Below, piece by piece: positions 20,387-30,945 of a stretch of 64,000 nucleotides of DNA; position 1 is the first letter of the stretch; every line of letters starts with the position of its first letter. The stretch comes from Mytilinidion resinicola (taxonomy: Eukaryota; Ascomycota; Dothideomycetes; Mytilinidiales; Mytilinidiaceae): the NCBI RefSeq assembly GCF_010093595.1, contig NW_022985472.1:215168-279167 (forward strand), in the 5' to 3' direction. The notes below the pieces were generated by a model that was not told the DNA's origin, did no database searches, and worked only from the letters and a program-made list of their open reading frames with translations. The position numbers were made by a program, and so were the translations under genes.

Positions 20387-20823
20387 AATGTGCAAGAATA
20401 GTGCCTTGTTATCTCCCTATTGAAAGATGCACGGAGTCGTACGTTAATGTTTCGATGGAGAAAAAGGGAAGCGCAGTGAAAGCGCCGTAGCGGCCGCAAC
20501 AAGAGAAGATTTTGCGGACGAATTGCGGCCACTGGCGGCCGCTGACCGGCCGCGAATGACCACTTATTCTAGCGAACCAATCCGACATGCTGAAAGGGGG
20601 CCACTACGATCCTTGCATACATACGGCCTAGTAAATGGTCGGTCTTACTTTTAGTGAGTAGAACTAAGTGCTGTAGGATGCGGCAGTGAACTTGATAGAT
20701 ATTCAGTTGTAAATTCACTCCTCCCGTCAGCCTTCAACCTCATCGAAACAATCATTAGCAGCTTGCTCGTTCTGTGCTCCCCATTTGATCCATTTCTGCT
20801 CGTTATTCCGACCATTCGTCAAC
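20387..20823. promoter_or_regulatory. Divergent promoter (Zn2Cys6 factor / SDR) with three CGGCCG palindromes
   Basis: CGGCCG occurs at 20491-20496, 20536-20541 and 20547-20552, all within 62 bp. Zn2Cys6 factors bind paired CGG half-sites, and inverted CGG...CCG pairs are classical targets. The cluster lies 105-166 bp upstream of the factor's own start codon. Binding is inferred; NotI-like GCGGCCGC context could also be simple GC bias. Confidence 0.45.
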
Positions 20824-21831
20824 ATGAGTCCTCACACTGCCGCTCACGCCAATCCTCAAGGCGTGGGAGATTCCCGGCCAAGCGCCCTCCAAATCGTCCG
20901 CGATGAATCACTCGAAGGCAAACTTGTTGGCAAAGTGATAGTCATCACCGGTGCAACTGCCGGAATTGGTATTGAGACTGCACGAGCACTGTCCGCTACA
21001 GGCGCCACCTTGATCTTAACGGCCCGGGATATGAAGAAGGCCGAGACTGTTCTTGGGGGGATCCTAGAACCAGGTCGTTTCTCGCTGATCGAGATGGACA
21101 ACGCCTCCTTCGCTAGCATTCGAGCCGCAGCAGCAACCATCCTCGCGAAATCGAATAATCAAGTCAATATCCTCGTCAACAACGCGGGCGTTATGGGAAT
21201 CGAGGAGCTCAAGCTCACCGAGGACGACCACGAGATGCACTTTGCTACCAACCACCTCGGTCATTTCCTCCTCTTCCAACTCCTCAAGCCCGCCTTGCTT
21301 GCCAGCTCCACTCCCGATTTTCACTCCAGAGTCGTCGCCGTCACGTCTTCAGCCCATCGCGCGTGCGACCTCAACGAGAGTGACAACTACAACTTCCAGA
21401 AGGGAGGATATCATTATGGGCTTGCGTATGCAACCTCGAAGCTTGCAAATGTCTACATGGCCAACGAATTGGATCGTCGCTACGGTCACAAAGGACTGCA
21501 TGCGACAAGTCTCCATCCTGGCGCAATCAACACGGAGCTGTCCAGACACATGAGTAGAGAAGTCGTGGAGCAGATTTTGAGCAACGAGAAGGTTCGCAAG
21601 ATTATGAAGACGCCGGAGCAGGGAGCTGCGACGACTGTCCTTGCTGCAATTGGGGCAGAATGGGAGGACAAAGGAGGAAAGTATCTGGAGGACTGTGCAG
21701 AAGCAAAACGTGGTGAGGACGACAATGAGGTCTTTGGGGTTGGATATGTTCGCCAAACTTATGATCCGAAGAATGAGGATAGGCTATGGAAAGACTCGCT
21801 GAAGATTGTGGGAATAAACGACGATGTGTAG
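20824..21831 (+). CDS. Short-chain dehydrogenase/reductase (SDR)
   Basis: NAD(P)-dependent oxidoreductase, 335 residues, one exon. The start chosen is CAACATGAG (MSPHTAAHANPQG); an in-frame ATG 13 codons upstream adds an unlikely leader. Visible: VIVITGATAGIGIETARAL (TGxxxGxG cofactor loop), NNAGVMG, ATNHLGHFLL, the catalytic serine in VAVTSSAHR, and YATSKLANVYMANEL (YxxxK). The layout resembles the retinol-dehydrogenase/WW-domain oxidoreductase-like group of fungal SDRs. It is divergent from the Zn2Cys6 factor. Substrate unknown. Confidence 0.88.
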   Translation: MSPHTAAHANPQGVGDSRPSALQIVRDESLEGKLVGKVIVITGATAGIGIETARALSATGATLILTARDMKKAETVLGGILEPGRFSLIEMDNASFASIRAAAATILAKSNNQVNILVNNAGVMGIEELKLTEDDHEMHFATNHLGHFLLFQLLKPALLASSTPDFHSRVVAVTSSAHRACDLNESDNYNFQKGGYHYGLAYATSKLANVYMANELDRRYGHKGLHATSLHPGAINTELSRHMSREVVEQILSNEKVRKIMKTPEQGAATTVLAAIGAEWEDKGGKYLEDCAEAKRGEDDNEVFGVGYVRQTYDPKNEDRLWKDSLKIVGINDDV

Positions 21832-22234
21832 CACAGTTATAGTGTAGAGCATTGAAGCATAGCCGACCGAGCTCGTTATAGACTGGTTACACTGCTCTCC
21901 CACTACTTACGGTGCTTGAAATTGACCACCCTAGCAGAGCACTCTAGTTCTGCACATCAAAAAGAGTACAGGTGACCTGCCGCTGCGTCTCTACAAACCC
22001 AAGTTTGTGTCAGTGGAACAACTGAGTACTCGACGCGGCCCCCGATTCCATTCGCCTTCCACCCGTCAGACTTCTTCCGAATCTGGCCATCTGAGTGAGA
22101 TCAACAAAGTTGAGCTGGATGCCGACATTAACAAGGCACAACATCATTGGAATAAGATAGTATAGAGATGAAAACCCTCTCGTCGCGAAACCAAAAGTTC
22201 AGCCCCGAGGTAATAATTGTCTGCGCTTGAACTT
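21832..22234. other. Convergent intergenic spacer, nothing recognised
   Basis: Spacer between the SDR and the convergent F-box gene. No coding frame or repeat is recognised. Confidence 0.4.
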
Positions 22235-23701
22235 CTAGACCTGTAAGCGGGTTGCCCGGTTGGCTTTCACGATGGCGAGCAGTCGGTTATACGACATTAC
22301 ATCGTCGCCTTGAACGAAGGCCTCGCTCTCATAATAATCTGTTATATCGAGGAGCCCGTCCCAGTCCTCAAGCCACGCGTAAGGAAAAGCTACGCGGTGG
22401 GGGTCGTTCGCAAGGAGATCTTGGGCCACTTTTAGATCAATGGCTTCAATGCCTGAATCTGGCCAGTGCAAATTACTCTCCATAGCCATCAAAAAGAGTG
22501 GCTCTTGAAGAGGTCGAATTTCTACCGACTGAAGGCGCGTGGGGTTAGCAGTCGAAAGATAATCGAGCAGACAATGCCAACTACACTTTCCAACGCCTTT
22601 TGGGTAGTTGGGATAGTCAAAATCCACGGTACCATAGCAATCCTGGAAGGTGATCTCTTCTAGGACGTCTTTGCGAGTGGCCAAAAATTTCCCAAGCTCG
22701 TGGCATACGAACACCCGTTCAACGTATAGAGACCGGAGTTTTGGCAGCTGGTTTCCCCCGAGCCCACATTCTTCAGAGACGTACCAGATTGGGCCCGAGA
22801 CAGAGGCGATGATCCGCAAAGTCGTGACGGAGTCTAGGTGTTCGAAGAAACACTGAGAAAGCCTAGAGATAAAATAGCAGTAGCCGGTGGTGGCGCCGGC
22901 ACATTGCGCACCCTGACAGTCGTCGCAGGTTCTCGCAAGACAGCAGTTCTCATCCCGGGGGATTTTTCTGGCTTTGAATTCACCTTTAATGGCGACGGTG
23001 CAGCTTTGGATGGGGTTCAAGAATTCGGACCAGTCTGTACTGCCGAAAGCTCCTACCAGGATGGGTATCAGATTCAAGTGGAGCATTGTGATAGAGTGAT
23101 TCGTGTTCCTGGTAATGGTGACGAATGTTGCCGACATCAAGGCTCTATAAGGCACATTCTGCTCCACCCACTCTACCTGACTGCTGCCGTCTGTGTGCTC
23201 CAGGTCGGTCAACATAGAGCTGTTACTCTGCGGATGCCCCCACCAAGAATCCGAATCAAAGCTGACCGTGAGCATGGTCAACTGGGGAAACAAGCGTAAA
23301 TCGGATAAGATATTGGAAGCGACAGTCGGAAACACTTCTTTGGCGTCCAACTCTACCATGGAGACCCAGGCTGCATCTTTTGTATCCTCCAACAGGCCAT
23401 ATAAATCGCCGCAAGGGTTCGCAATGAAGTCGATTTGCGCCAGTGTGCCGATGAAGTGAAGGTGTTTGACGTATTGTGCAAGAGAGTTTTTATTCGCAAC
23501 CGCGAGCACCGATTCAGCGCTTCTGACGGTGTTTTTGAGAGTGATCGTGTGGAAGACGGTAGGAGCGAGAAGCGTCCGATACCGAGAGCAAGTACTACTG
23601 AGGTTGACGAGGCCATTGAAGCCGTCTCTGCCGGATTCTTGGAGTTTCTCGATGATCCACAACTGGAGTTCGTCAGGCAGCCCCATCAGCGGGCAGGCCA
23701 T
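22235..23701 (-). CDS. F-box domain protein (intact paralogue)
   Basis: 488 residues, one exon, starting MACPLMGLPDELQLWIIEKL. The N-terminal F-box (LPDELQLWIIEKLQE through YRTLLAPTVFHTITLKN) would bind Skp1 in an SCF ubiquitin ligase; the rest is the usual variable substrate-recognition part. A Cys-rich stretch (ENCCLARTCDDCQGAQCAG) is unusual and absent from the pseudogene. The same start and overall layout are shared with the broken copy at 16994-18439, so this is one of a tandem pair separated by the Zn2Cys6/SDR genes. An upstream in-frame ATG would add 24 residues. Confidence 0.82.
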   Translation of the reverse strand: MACPLMGLPDELQLWIIEKLQESGRDGFNGLVNLSSTCSRYRTLLAPTVFHTITLKNTVRSAESVLAVANKNSLAQYVKHLHFIGTLAQIDFIANPCGDLYGLLEDTKDAAWVSMVELDAKEVFPTVASNILSDLRLFPQLTMLTVSFDSDSWWGHPQSNSSMLTDLEHTDGSSQVEWVEQNVPYRALMSATFVTITRNTNHSITMLHLNLIPILVGAFGSTDWSEFLNPIQSCTVAIKGEFKARKIPRDENCCLARTCDDCQGAQCAGATTGYCYFISRLSQCFFEHLDSVTTLRIIASVSGPIWYVSEECGLGGNQLPKLRSLYVERVFVCHELGKFLATRKDVLEEITFQDCYGTVDFDYPNYPKGVGKCSWHCLLDYLSTANPTRLQSVEIRPLQEPLFLMAMESNLHWPDSGIEAIDLKVAQDLLANDPHRVAFPYAWLEDWDGLLDITDYYESEAFVQGDDVMSYNRLLAIVKANRATRLQV

Positions 23702-24602
23702 GATGGCGGTCGATCTGCGCAGACTGAGTTGATTGGTGAGAGGAGAAGAGTTAGGAGGAGCAACCTGGCTCAAGACAAAGTCGCTCGCCAGGACGCGTCT
23801 GCGCTAGTCCTACTTAGTGCGATCTACCTCCCACGTTCTCACGTGTGAAAAGGCAATAGATATCCAAAGTATATCGACTGCAGCGATGCGTGAGGCTACT
23901 TTCATACCACTCTAGCAGCATTCACTGGATTTTCCTACTGCCGTTCATCTCTCATATGAAACCGTTGAATATTAAACCACGTGACCTTTTCCCACCTCCG
24001 TCAACTTCGCCCAGAAGACCATTTCCTCTTTCTGCAACTCTTCTGCTTCATTACGCGGTCGAACTATTCTGCAGGGAGTGAAAACACGTCCCTGCGAGTA
24101 ATCATTGGGTCGTGCCGCGCTATCTATTCAAGAACGCTCAAGAGCAAGATCTTCATAGGTGTGGGAGAATCTGGCTTCAACTGAACAGTGACGCTTTCGA
24201 TGGACTAAGCTCCGCACGTACTATGTATATAAGTTTTCTGTTACTCCTTTCCACTCCTCTCCTATCCATCCACATACCCCCAACTCGAGCTCGAGTAAAC
24301 AGAGAGTGTCACATGCTTTCTATGGGACCTAGCGATCCCCTCGCCCATATTTTCTATAAAGACTATCCTTCCCTCTATTTGTCGACTTAACGAGATTTTT
24401 AAGAAGCAATAAGAGTACGAGGCGGGTGGGTGAGTGGTAATTTAGAAAAATCCCCTGAATCGCCTAATTATGGATATTTAAAATCGATTCTCTGTGACTC
24501 CATGGAGCGAAGGAAAAGCATTGTTCAAAAATCCAGCCAACATCCTTGCCGTGGAGCGGGAGTGGAGAGGAAGTCGAGCTTATCAGCATTTGAATAATGG
24601 AA
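23702..24602. other. Intergenic region, nothing recognised
   Basis: Contains CACGTG at about 23979 and pyrimidine-rich stretches. No coding frame longer than chance is recognised. Confidence 0.4.
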
Positions 24603-25357
24603 TTATCGTGGTAAGGAGAGGGAGGCGCTAGGTTCACCACTGTCGAAGATTAAAAAGAATGGACAGTAGGGACTGGGACTAAGAAAGAGGTGTAGGTATG
24701 CATAGGACCAAAGTCTGAGAAAGACGTCTCCTAGTGTACCTTGGGGAAGACAGTACCACTCGCCTAACTCAAACCCTACTTCGCACCACTCTCCCTTCCT
24801 CCTCTCCGCCATCGCCAACCAGTCTCGATAAGCATCACCACATGATTCCCCCGCGTCTCTACCTACATCACCGCCAGCTTCTCTTCTCTTGTCATACACC
24901 TCCACCAAATCACCATCAAAATCTATTAGCCAGTTGTTGATCCACCCCATTCGACTTCCTCCCTTCGTTGGTTTGCAGGCCGTAGCATCTAAACATTGGT
25001 GGAACGCGAACATTATGTACATGAAAGCCCCGTTTGCTACACGCAATGATTGCTGTAGGTGATTGTCATAATCTAACAAACATGTTGAGTCAGGTAGGCT
25101 GACTCTTCCCTACTGCACCATGCGTCGGTAGCACCGTCCACGATGATCTCTTCCCGCCCGGCTCCACAAAGCCCGCCAGGATCATCGAAAGACTGTTTTG
25201 GCACTTCCGAGCTCCATAAAGGTGCGGTGTTCGCAGCTCTGGTTGCGGCCATGAGGTCGGCGAAGATTACATACCATCTTTCAGTGGCTGTCACGTGGAC
25301 AAAATGAGCCCTACTGGTAAGCACCGCTTCTCCGGTCCGTAAGTCCCGTGCTTTCAA
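24603..25357 (-). CDS. Hypothetical protein, two exons
   Basis: Two adjacent open frames join cleanly if a 41-nt intron is removed (25113-25073; GTAGGG donor, CTGACTC branch-like site, TTAG acceptor), giving 237 residues. The join reads DAWC then NYDNHLQQSL. The middle holds GWINNWLIDFDGDLVEVYDKR and acidic Gly-rich sequence. The C-terminal 30 residues are hydrophobic and may be chance. No domain is recognised. The intron is shorter than the others in this window, and the gene could be a relic. The start (MKARDLRTGEAVL) is the first ATG of the frame. Confidence 0.3.
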
Positions 25358-26810
25358 GGCGTTAGTGTGATTCTACCTCCAAACTAGCGCTCGAATACAA
25401 TGCACTGCATATTGGAACTTGTAGGACAGAGTCAGCCATGGCTTAAATTACGGGAATCTAAATCCATCTAGGTACGACGCGAATCATGTGGCGTTCGTTT
25501 TGGAATTATTTCCGGGCGCGCAGCAGAGGGGAGGTAATTGGGGCCGCGAGTTAGGTAACATACTTCGACAGCCAGATACATGTTAGGTGGAGGTATACCG
25601 GAGATGTCCATGGCGCTCCGTGGGGTAGTGGAGCCTAGATCTGGAAAAGATGCAATGATGAGGGCAGAGATTCGAGAAGCTGATGGGGCCGTTGAGTAGA
25701 AATAGATGCTAGGAAATAGGAGTAGCTAAAGCCAGTGATGCAGAGCCAAATAACGAGAGGAGTTTCACGTCAGCGGGAGATCCAGCCCAGGCCATATGCG
25801 CCTAGGTTGGTAATTTTTAGCTAAAGTCCAGTCCGCAAGACTCCATGAAAGCGAACGGGCGAAAGGTATCAATTTCCCATGTCCTCTACGGTGCTGGGAG
25901 CGTTTCAAATGCTAGTTGTGGATTCAGAGTTCACACAGTCAGAAAAACCCCTCGGAGAGGATTGCTGGTCTTCGTCATGGGCTGGAGGACACATGACCGA
26001 ATCTTAGAAGGAAAATCAAATGTGCAATTGCATTATTTCGACGGAATAAAAAGAAAGAAGGTTTTGGAGAGGTTGACTTGGACAATCTTGGAAGGGAAGA
26101 GATAATATGACAAATTGGCTTGAAAGAAGAACCATCACCCATACCTCACCGTCGATTCATCTGCTAAGCTCTACTATCACCAAAGTAGCAATCTATGTCC
26201 ATAAAGAGACTTACCATGACTGGACTAGCTCCAAACTTCTTTGAACTACATTCCACATTATACGCGTCCCCAAGCCCCAATATTGTACTCCAAGAACCGC
26301 ACATGCTGAACATCTCCGCCCCTCGGCATCGCGTCAATACTCTACGCACCTTCCCATATGACGACCCTCCGAGATTCCATGCCCGATATTCGTAATGCCC
26401 AGCTCGCCCCGGATTGACTTACCTGGGAAACCTGGGGAATTCCAAAACCTGTGCCTGCGGGGATGTTCCCTGAAGGAGAGAAACGGCCGGCAAGAGAGAA
26501 ACGGCTGGCAATCAAGTGCACTACCTAGGCATCTCGTGAATCAGGCCACACACAGCGAGGTACCTGCATTGCCATGTGAAGAGCAACTGGTTCCGTGTAG
26601 GGAGGTTGTCATGTTCTGGGATGTGGGAGAGAGCAGAGGTACTTAAGGGGGCCTGGTGAGCTGAGATGCCCCACGCCTGACCGCCGAGCTTCCATCTGAA
26701 CTCCATCCATCCATCAACCTTCGACAACACGTATCCTGTTTCCTCGCATTTTCAACGTCTATTATTCGTATCATTGCCTAGATTCCCTAATTTGATAGAA
26801 ATAAACCACA
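25358..26810. other. Gene-poor region, nothing recognised
   Basis: About 1.45 kb with only short overlapping frames on both strands. A direct pair of near-identical 14-mers (gagaaacggc) sits near 26480-26510. No gene can be supported. Confidence 0.4.
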
Positions 26811-27465
26811 ATGGCCGCCCCAGCTACCACAACCGTCAAAGACCTCAGCGGCAAATGGCTCATGGTACCCCTCTTGCTCCCCTCCCATACTCCTCGAAGG
26901 CCACTAACACCTTCCTCAGAACAAGAAATACTGCGGCGACACCGACGGCGTCCTCGCCCTCCAAGGCATCGGCTGGCTCACCCGCAAAGGCATCGGCCTC
27001 GCCTCCGTCACCCAAGTCACAACCTCCTACCCCGATGCCCTCAAACCCGATGTCACGCACATCGACTTCGACCAAGTCGTGACGGGCGGCATAAAAGGCA
27101 CCACCGAGCTGCGTACCCTAGACTGGCAGTGGCGGGATCACACGGACCATCTCTTCGGCAGCTTGGAGGGGCGCTCGCAGTTCACCAAGCTCGCGCAGCT
27201 GGAAGAGGCTGTTAAACAAGTGAAGGGGGGAGACGCAGAGGACGCGAAGTTTATGGCGGAAGGGTGGGATGAGGCGACAAGGGATGGGGAGGTAGTGGAG
27301 GCTTATGTGGAGAACAAGAAGGGCGGGTGGGTGGGCTGGCAGATTTGGGGGTTTGCCGACTTGGAGGTTGAGGGGAAGAAGGAGAGGAGGCATGTGCGGA
27401 GAGTGGTGGTGCGGAAAGGGAAGGAAGTTAAAAGAATTTTGTTGGTGTTTGATTGGGTGGTTTAG
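26811..27465 (+). CDS. Conserved fungal lipocalin-like protein
   Basis: 199 residues from exons 26811-26864 and 26920-27465; the 55-nt intron has GTACCC and TCAG. The start is ACAATGG. The N-terminus (DLSGKWLMNKKYCGDTDGVL, LQGIGWLTRKGIGLASVT, then HIDFDQVVTGGIKGTTELRTLDW) has the G-x-W opening and antiparallel-strand look of lipocalin/fatty-acid-binding-like beta barrels. It fits a small ascomycete family of unknown function. No signal peptide is seen, so it is probably cytosolic. No ligand can be named. Confidence 0.75.
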
Positions 27466-28015
27466 GTTCGACTGCCCAGTGTGTATGAAAGGTGTGGATA
27501 ATGGAGCGGTATGGAGTGATGGTAACGCAGACACGTGATGTGCCCAGATGCTTATGATAAATCGCAGGTCTGCTTAGGTCCCGGAATAGGTATGTATCCA
27601 AGCTTACGCTCCATGCTCAGACACAGCTGAGACGCATGTGCTGTACGATGCTGTTCCTAAGACACGTCTTGGTCTGCTACCAGTGATATTTTCCATGTTA
27701 AGATTTGGACCCGTTTGCCTCATCAGCCGGGAGAAACTGACATGGATTGGTTGGACCCTCCCTGCCAGGCTGCACTTCATTACTGGACGAGGTTTATACG
27801 AGGCTGGGGTCGGGCGCCGGTCTGCCTCCTGCTGTGCCGCCCACCTGCAGGCTGAGCTTCCCTCCCGACTCACACAGTATCCACCGTCTCACCCCGACTC
27901 CAATCATTTGATTTTCCAAGGGCAATGTTTCTAGTCATATATCCTCAAGAGCTCTGTTATTTCAACCCGCACCGCTCACTTCCGAATCCCGCGTTGATTT
28001 CTCTCTAACCTCGCG
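27466..28015. other. Intergenic spacer, nothing recognised
   Basis: Spacer between the lipocalin-like gene and the NACHT locus. No coding frame is recognised. Confidence 0.4.
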
Positions 28016-30945
28016 ATGGAGCCTCTATCCGCTCTCAGCCTTGCTACGAGCGTCGTGCAATTTGTCGACTTCAGCAGCAAATTGATCAGCGGCAGCATCG
28101 AAATTTACAAGTCGACAAGTGGACAGCTTGAGCAGCACAATGACCTTAAAGCTGTCACAAAAAGTCTGTCCAGGTTGACAGCAAAACTCGAAAAGTCAGA
28201 CTTTGCAACCATCGAACAAAGCTCAACGAATACCGAAGAGATCGTCAACCTTTGCAAAGACTGCCGTCAGACTGCAAAAGAGCTTACTGACATCCTCCTC
28301 AAGTTGAAACTGCAGAAAGCCACAAAACGCGAAAGCGTCGTAGTAGCCTTGAAGAGCATCTGGGGTCGTGAGAAGCTTGAGGACTTGCAACATCGGCTTG
28401 ATGGGTATAGACAGCAACTGGTTCTACTCATCCTCGTTGCATTGAGAGAAGATCTTCAAAGCCAGCATGAGCGGAAGTTCGATCACCTCGTTCGAAGAAA
28501 CGAGCACGTTGGAGAAACGTTCCTAAAGCACATCTCTGAGAGCGACAAATAGCGATCAGACCTCCTCGAAGCTGTAAGAAAAAGCCATCAACACGACACA
28601 ATCGCCGGATCTCCTTTAGAACCTAGAAAAGAGGTCTTCCTACAGCCTTACTCAAATGTTACCCAGGAGTCATTGCTACGAAAAGTTCTACTCAGTCTGC
28701 GCTTCCGAGAAATATCCGATCGGCTCGAAAGGATCCCTATTCGACATCAGGAGACCTACGAGTGGATTTTCCGCGAAAGTGAACGTAACGTTCCTTGGGA
28801 TAGCTTCGTGGATTGGCTTAAGGGATCTTCGAGCATTTACTGGCTCACTGGTAAATCTGGCTCGGGGAAGTCAACCCTGATGAAATTTCTTCTTAGCGAC
28901 CCGCGCACTTGCGATGTTGCGCATTCTTCCACAGATTTCGGAAGTTGCAGAGTTATCATTGGTGGATTTTGCTTCTGGAACTCAGGAACGGTGATTCAGA
29001 TGTCCCAAAATAGCCTCATTCAAACCTTGCTCCACGATTGTCTCAAAGAATGTCCAGAGTCATTGCCCTTCGTACTACCCCCCCACCGGCTCGAAGAGCT
29101 CCATATCTTCGGCATAATCCCTGATACGACTTGGATTTGGCCAGAACTTGCACGAGCGTTTCTAAAGCTGCTCGAAAGATCTAGTGCCAGGTTCTACTTC
29201 TTTGTGGATGGCCTCGATGAGTACTCTGGCCACCTGACCGCCTTGATCGACCTCTTACAGTCGATAGCAGCCTTTCCAAATGTCAAATTATGCGTATCCA
29301 GTCGACCGTGGCCGATTTTTGAAGACGCGTTTGCTGGCCAAGCCTCCAGCCTCCGTCTTCAAGACTTGACTTACCCGGACATGCTCAAGTATGTTTCAGA
29401 TAAAGTTACGGGTAGTCGAGGCTTCAGCGATTTCGCAAAAGTGGAACCGGAATATACTTCCAGTCTAGTTGAGAATCTTGTAAAGAAGGCTTCTGGAGTA
29501 TTTCTGTGGGTAACAGTGGTTGTCGCCTCATTGTTGACCGGTCTTTCAAATGGCGGTCAAATCGAAGATCTTCAGGCCATCCTCGATGCATTGCCACCTG
29601 ATTTGGAGGGATTGTTCCATCGAATACTTGGAAACATTGAGCCGTCCCACAGGAGCAATGCCGCTAGGCTCTTTCAGCTCGTGAACGCAGCGAGGAGGCC
29701 TTTGACGCTCCTACAACTATTCTACGCAGACAAATATGATCTCGAGTCAACGCTCAAACTTGCCACCAAGGAATCGAGCCCTCAGTCAATGGAAGAAGAG
29801 GCTACATGGATGAAGAGACGACCCTAACCGTCCAATACTTGCATCGAACAGTCAAGGATTTTATGGAACAACCTAACGTAAAGAGAATGACTGTCATAGC
29901 TTGGAAAGCACCCATCGACGCCCATAGACGATTGGCTGGTGCAGCATTGGTGGAACTGAAATTCGGCAACATGTTGCTTGACGAAAGCCAATTCCAGAGT
30001 ATCATCTTTAGCTGTATGGAATATGCAGATTTAGCAAGCGCATACCCAACCGAGGACACCGATCTTCTAGTTCAGCTAATAGACGAGATGCACAGAGTCA
30101 CGGTCAGGATTTCCGAGAAGGAGACTATTGTTACCGGGCAAAGCAACCCGGATACAAATGTCCCTCGAACCCATCATCAATGCTACAGGCTCAAGCACCA
30201 AACCGATAAAGATTCTGTAAGGCTTTGGCCATCAGACCCTATGTATCTCGGAATTAATTTTGGGCTTACTTGGCATGTCCAGGAAAAGGTTAAAGGCCAA
30301 CCCCTAGAGACACAGGGGCATAGTGAGCACTCTTACCTGATTTGCGCACTTGGATGTGACGAGCCTCGCGCCTTCTTCTTGAGGTTCCGCGATTGGCCTG
30401 AAGAAAAGATGTGCATAGCATCGTCCACCATGCCCAATACCCAGTATAACGTCAATATGATCAATGCCAGGTTCAAAGCCAGCATGGCCAGGTCCTCATC
30501 TGCACCATGTAGTATTACCATTGAACCTTGGACGAGAATAATCAGGCCCCTGCTAGAGGCCGGTGCCAGTCCCAACTATAGATCCACATTGAGCATCGCT
30601 GTTTCACCAATGGTCAAGACTCTCACACCTTGGGAACACCTTGTTAGTTCCCTAACGAACAGTGATATAGTACAACATGAAAAGGATTACTGGATGGAGG
30701 CTGCGTGGCTGTTCATCAAGCATGGTACCAAACTTGACAATACAAATCCAGGAAACCTTTTAGAGTACGAAAAAGCGATCTCAGATATTCTAAGCAGGAA
30801 AAGAAAAGATACCATGGGTATGACCCTTACTCACTCAAAGGGTAAGAGTAACTCACGTCTTGCCAATCTGTTCAAGTGGAGCAGGAACAAATCGGCAAAA
30901 TTACGATCTGGCCCCTCGAAAAACCCACTTCATGGTCGAAAATGA
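28016..30945 (+). pseudogene. Broken NACHT-type STAND (NLR-like) gene
   Basis: Cytosolic signalling NTPase of the fungal NLR-like class. The first 178 codons (MEPLSALSLATSVVQFVDFS) are the N-terminal helical domain common to these proteins. An in-frame TAG at 28550-28552 interrupts them, yet the same frame continues without an intron into SLLRKVLLSLRF, then YWLTGKSGSGKSTLMKFLL (Walker A), YFFVDGLDEYSG (Walker B) and VKLCVSSRPWPIFEDAF, typical of NACHT. Near 29800-29825 the frame shifts: the NACHT frame ends EEATWMKRRP, and TVQYLHRTVKDFMEQ, the expected next block, lies in another frame without the usual linker. This suggests a small deletion. A weak intron (GTTGGA to AATAG) could remove the TAG, so read-through or splicing cannot be excluded for that lesion alone. 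Confidence 0.8.

Noticed and set aside
20261..20532. Alternative longer N-terminus for the Zn2Cys6 gene (MAAIRPQNLLLLRP...)
   Set aside because: That frame reads through the first intron and destroys the zinc cluster; the spliced model from 20386 gives a perfect six-cysteine motif.
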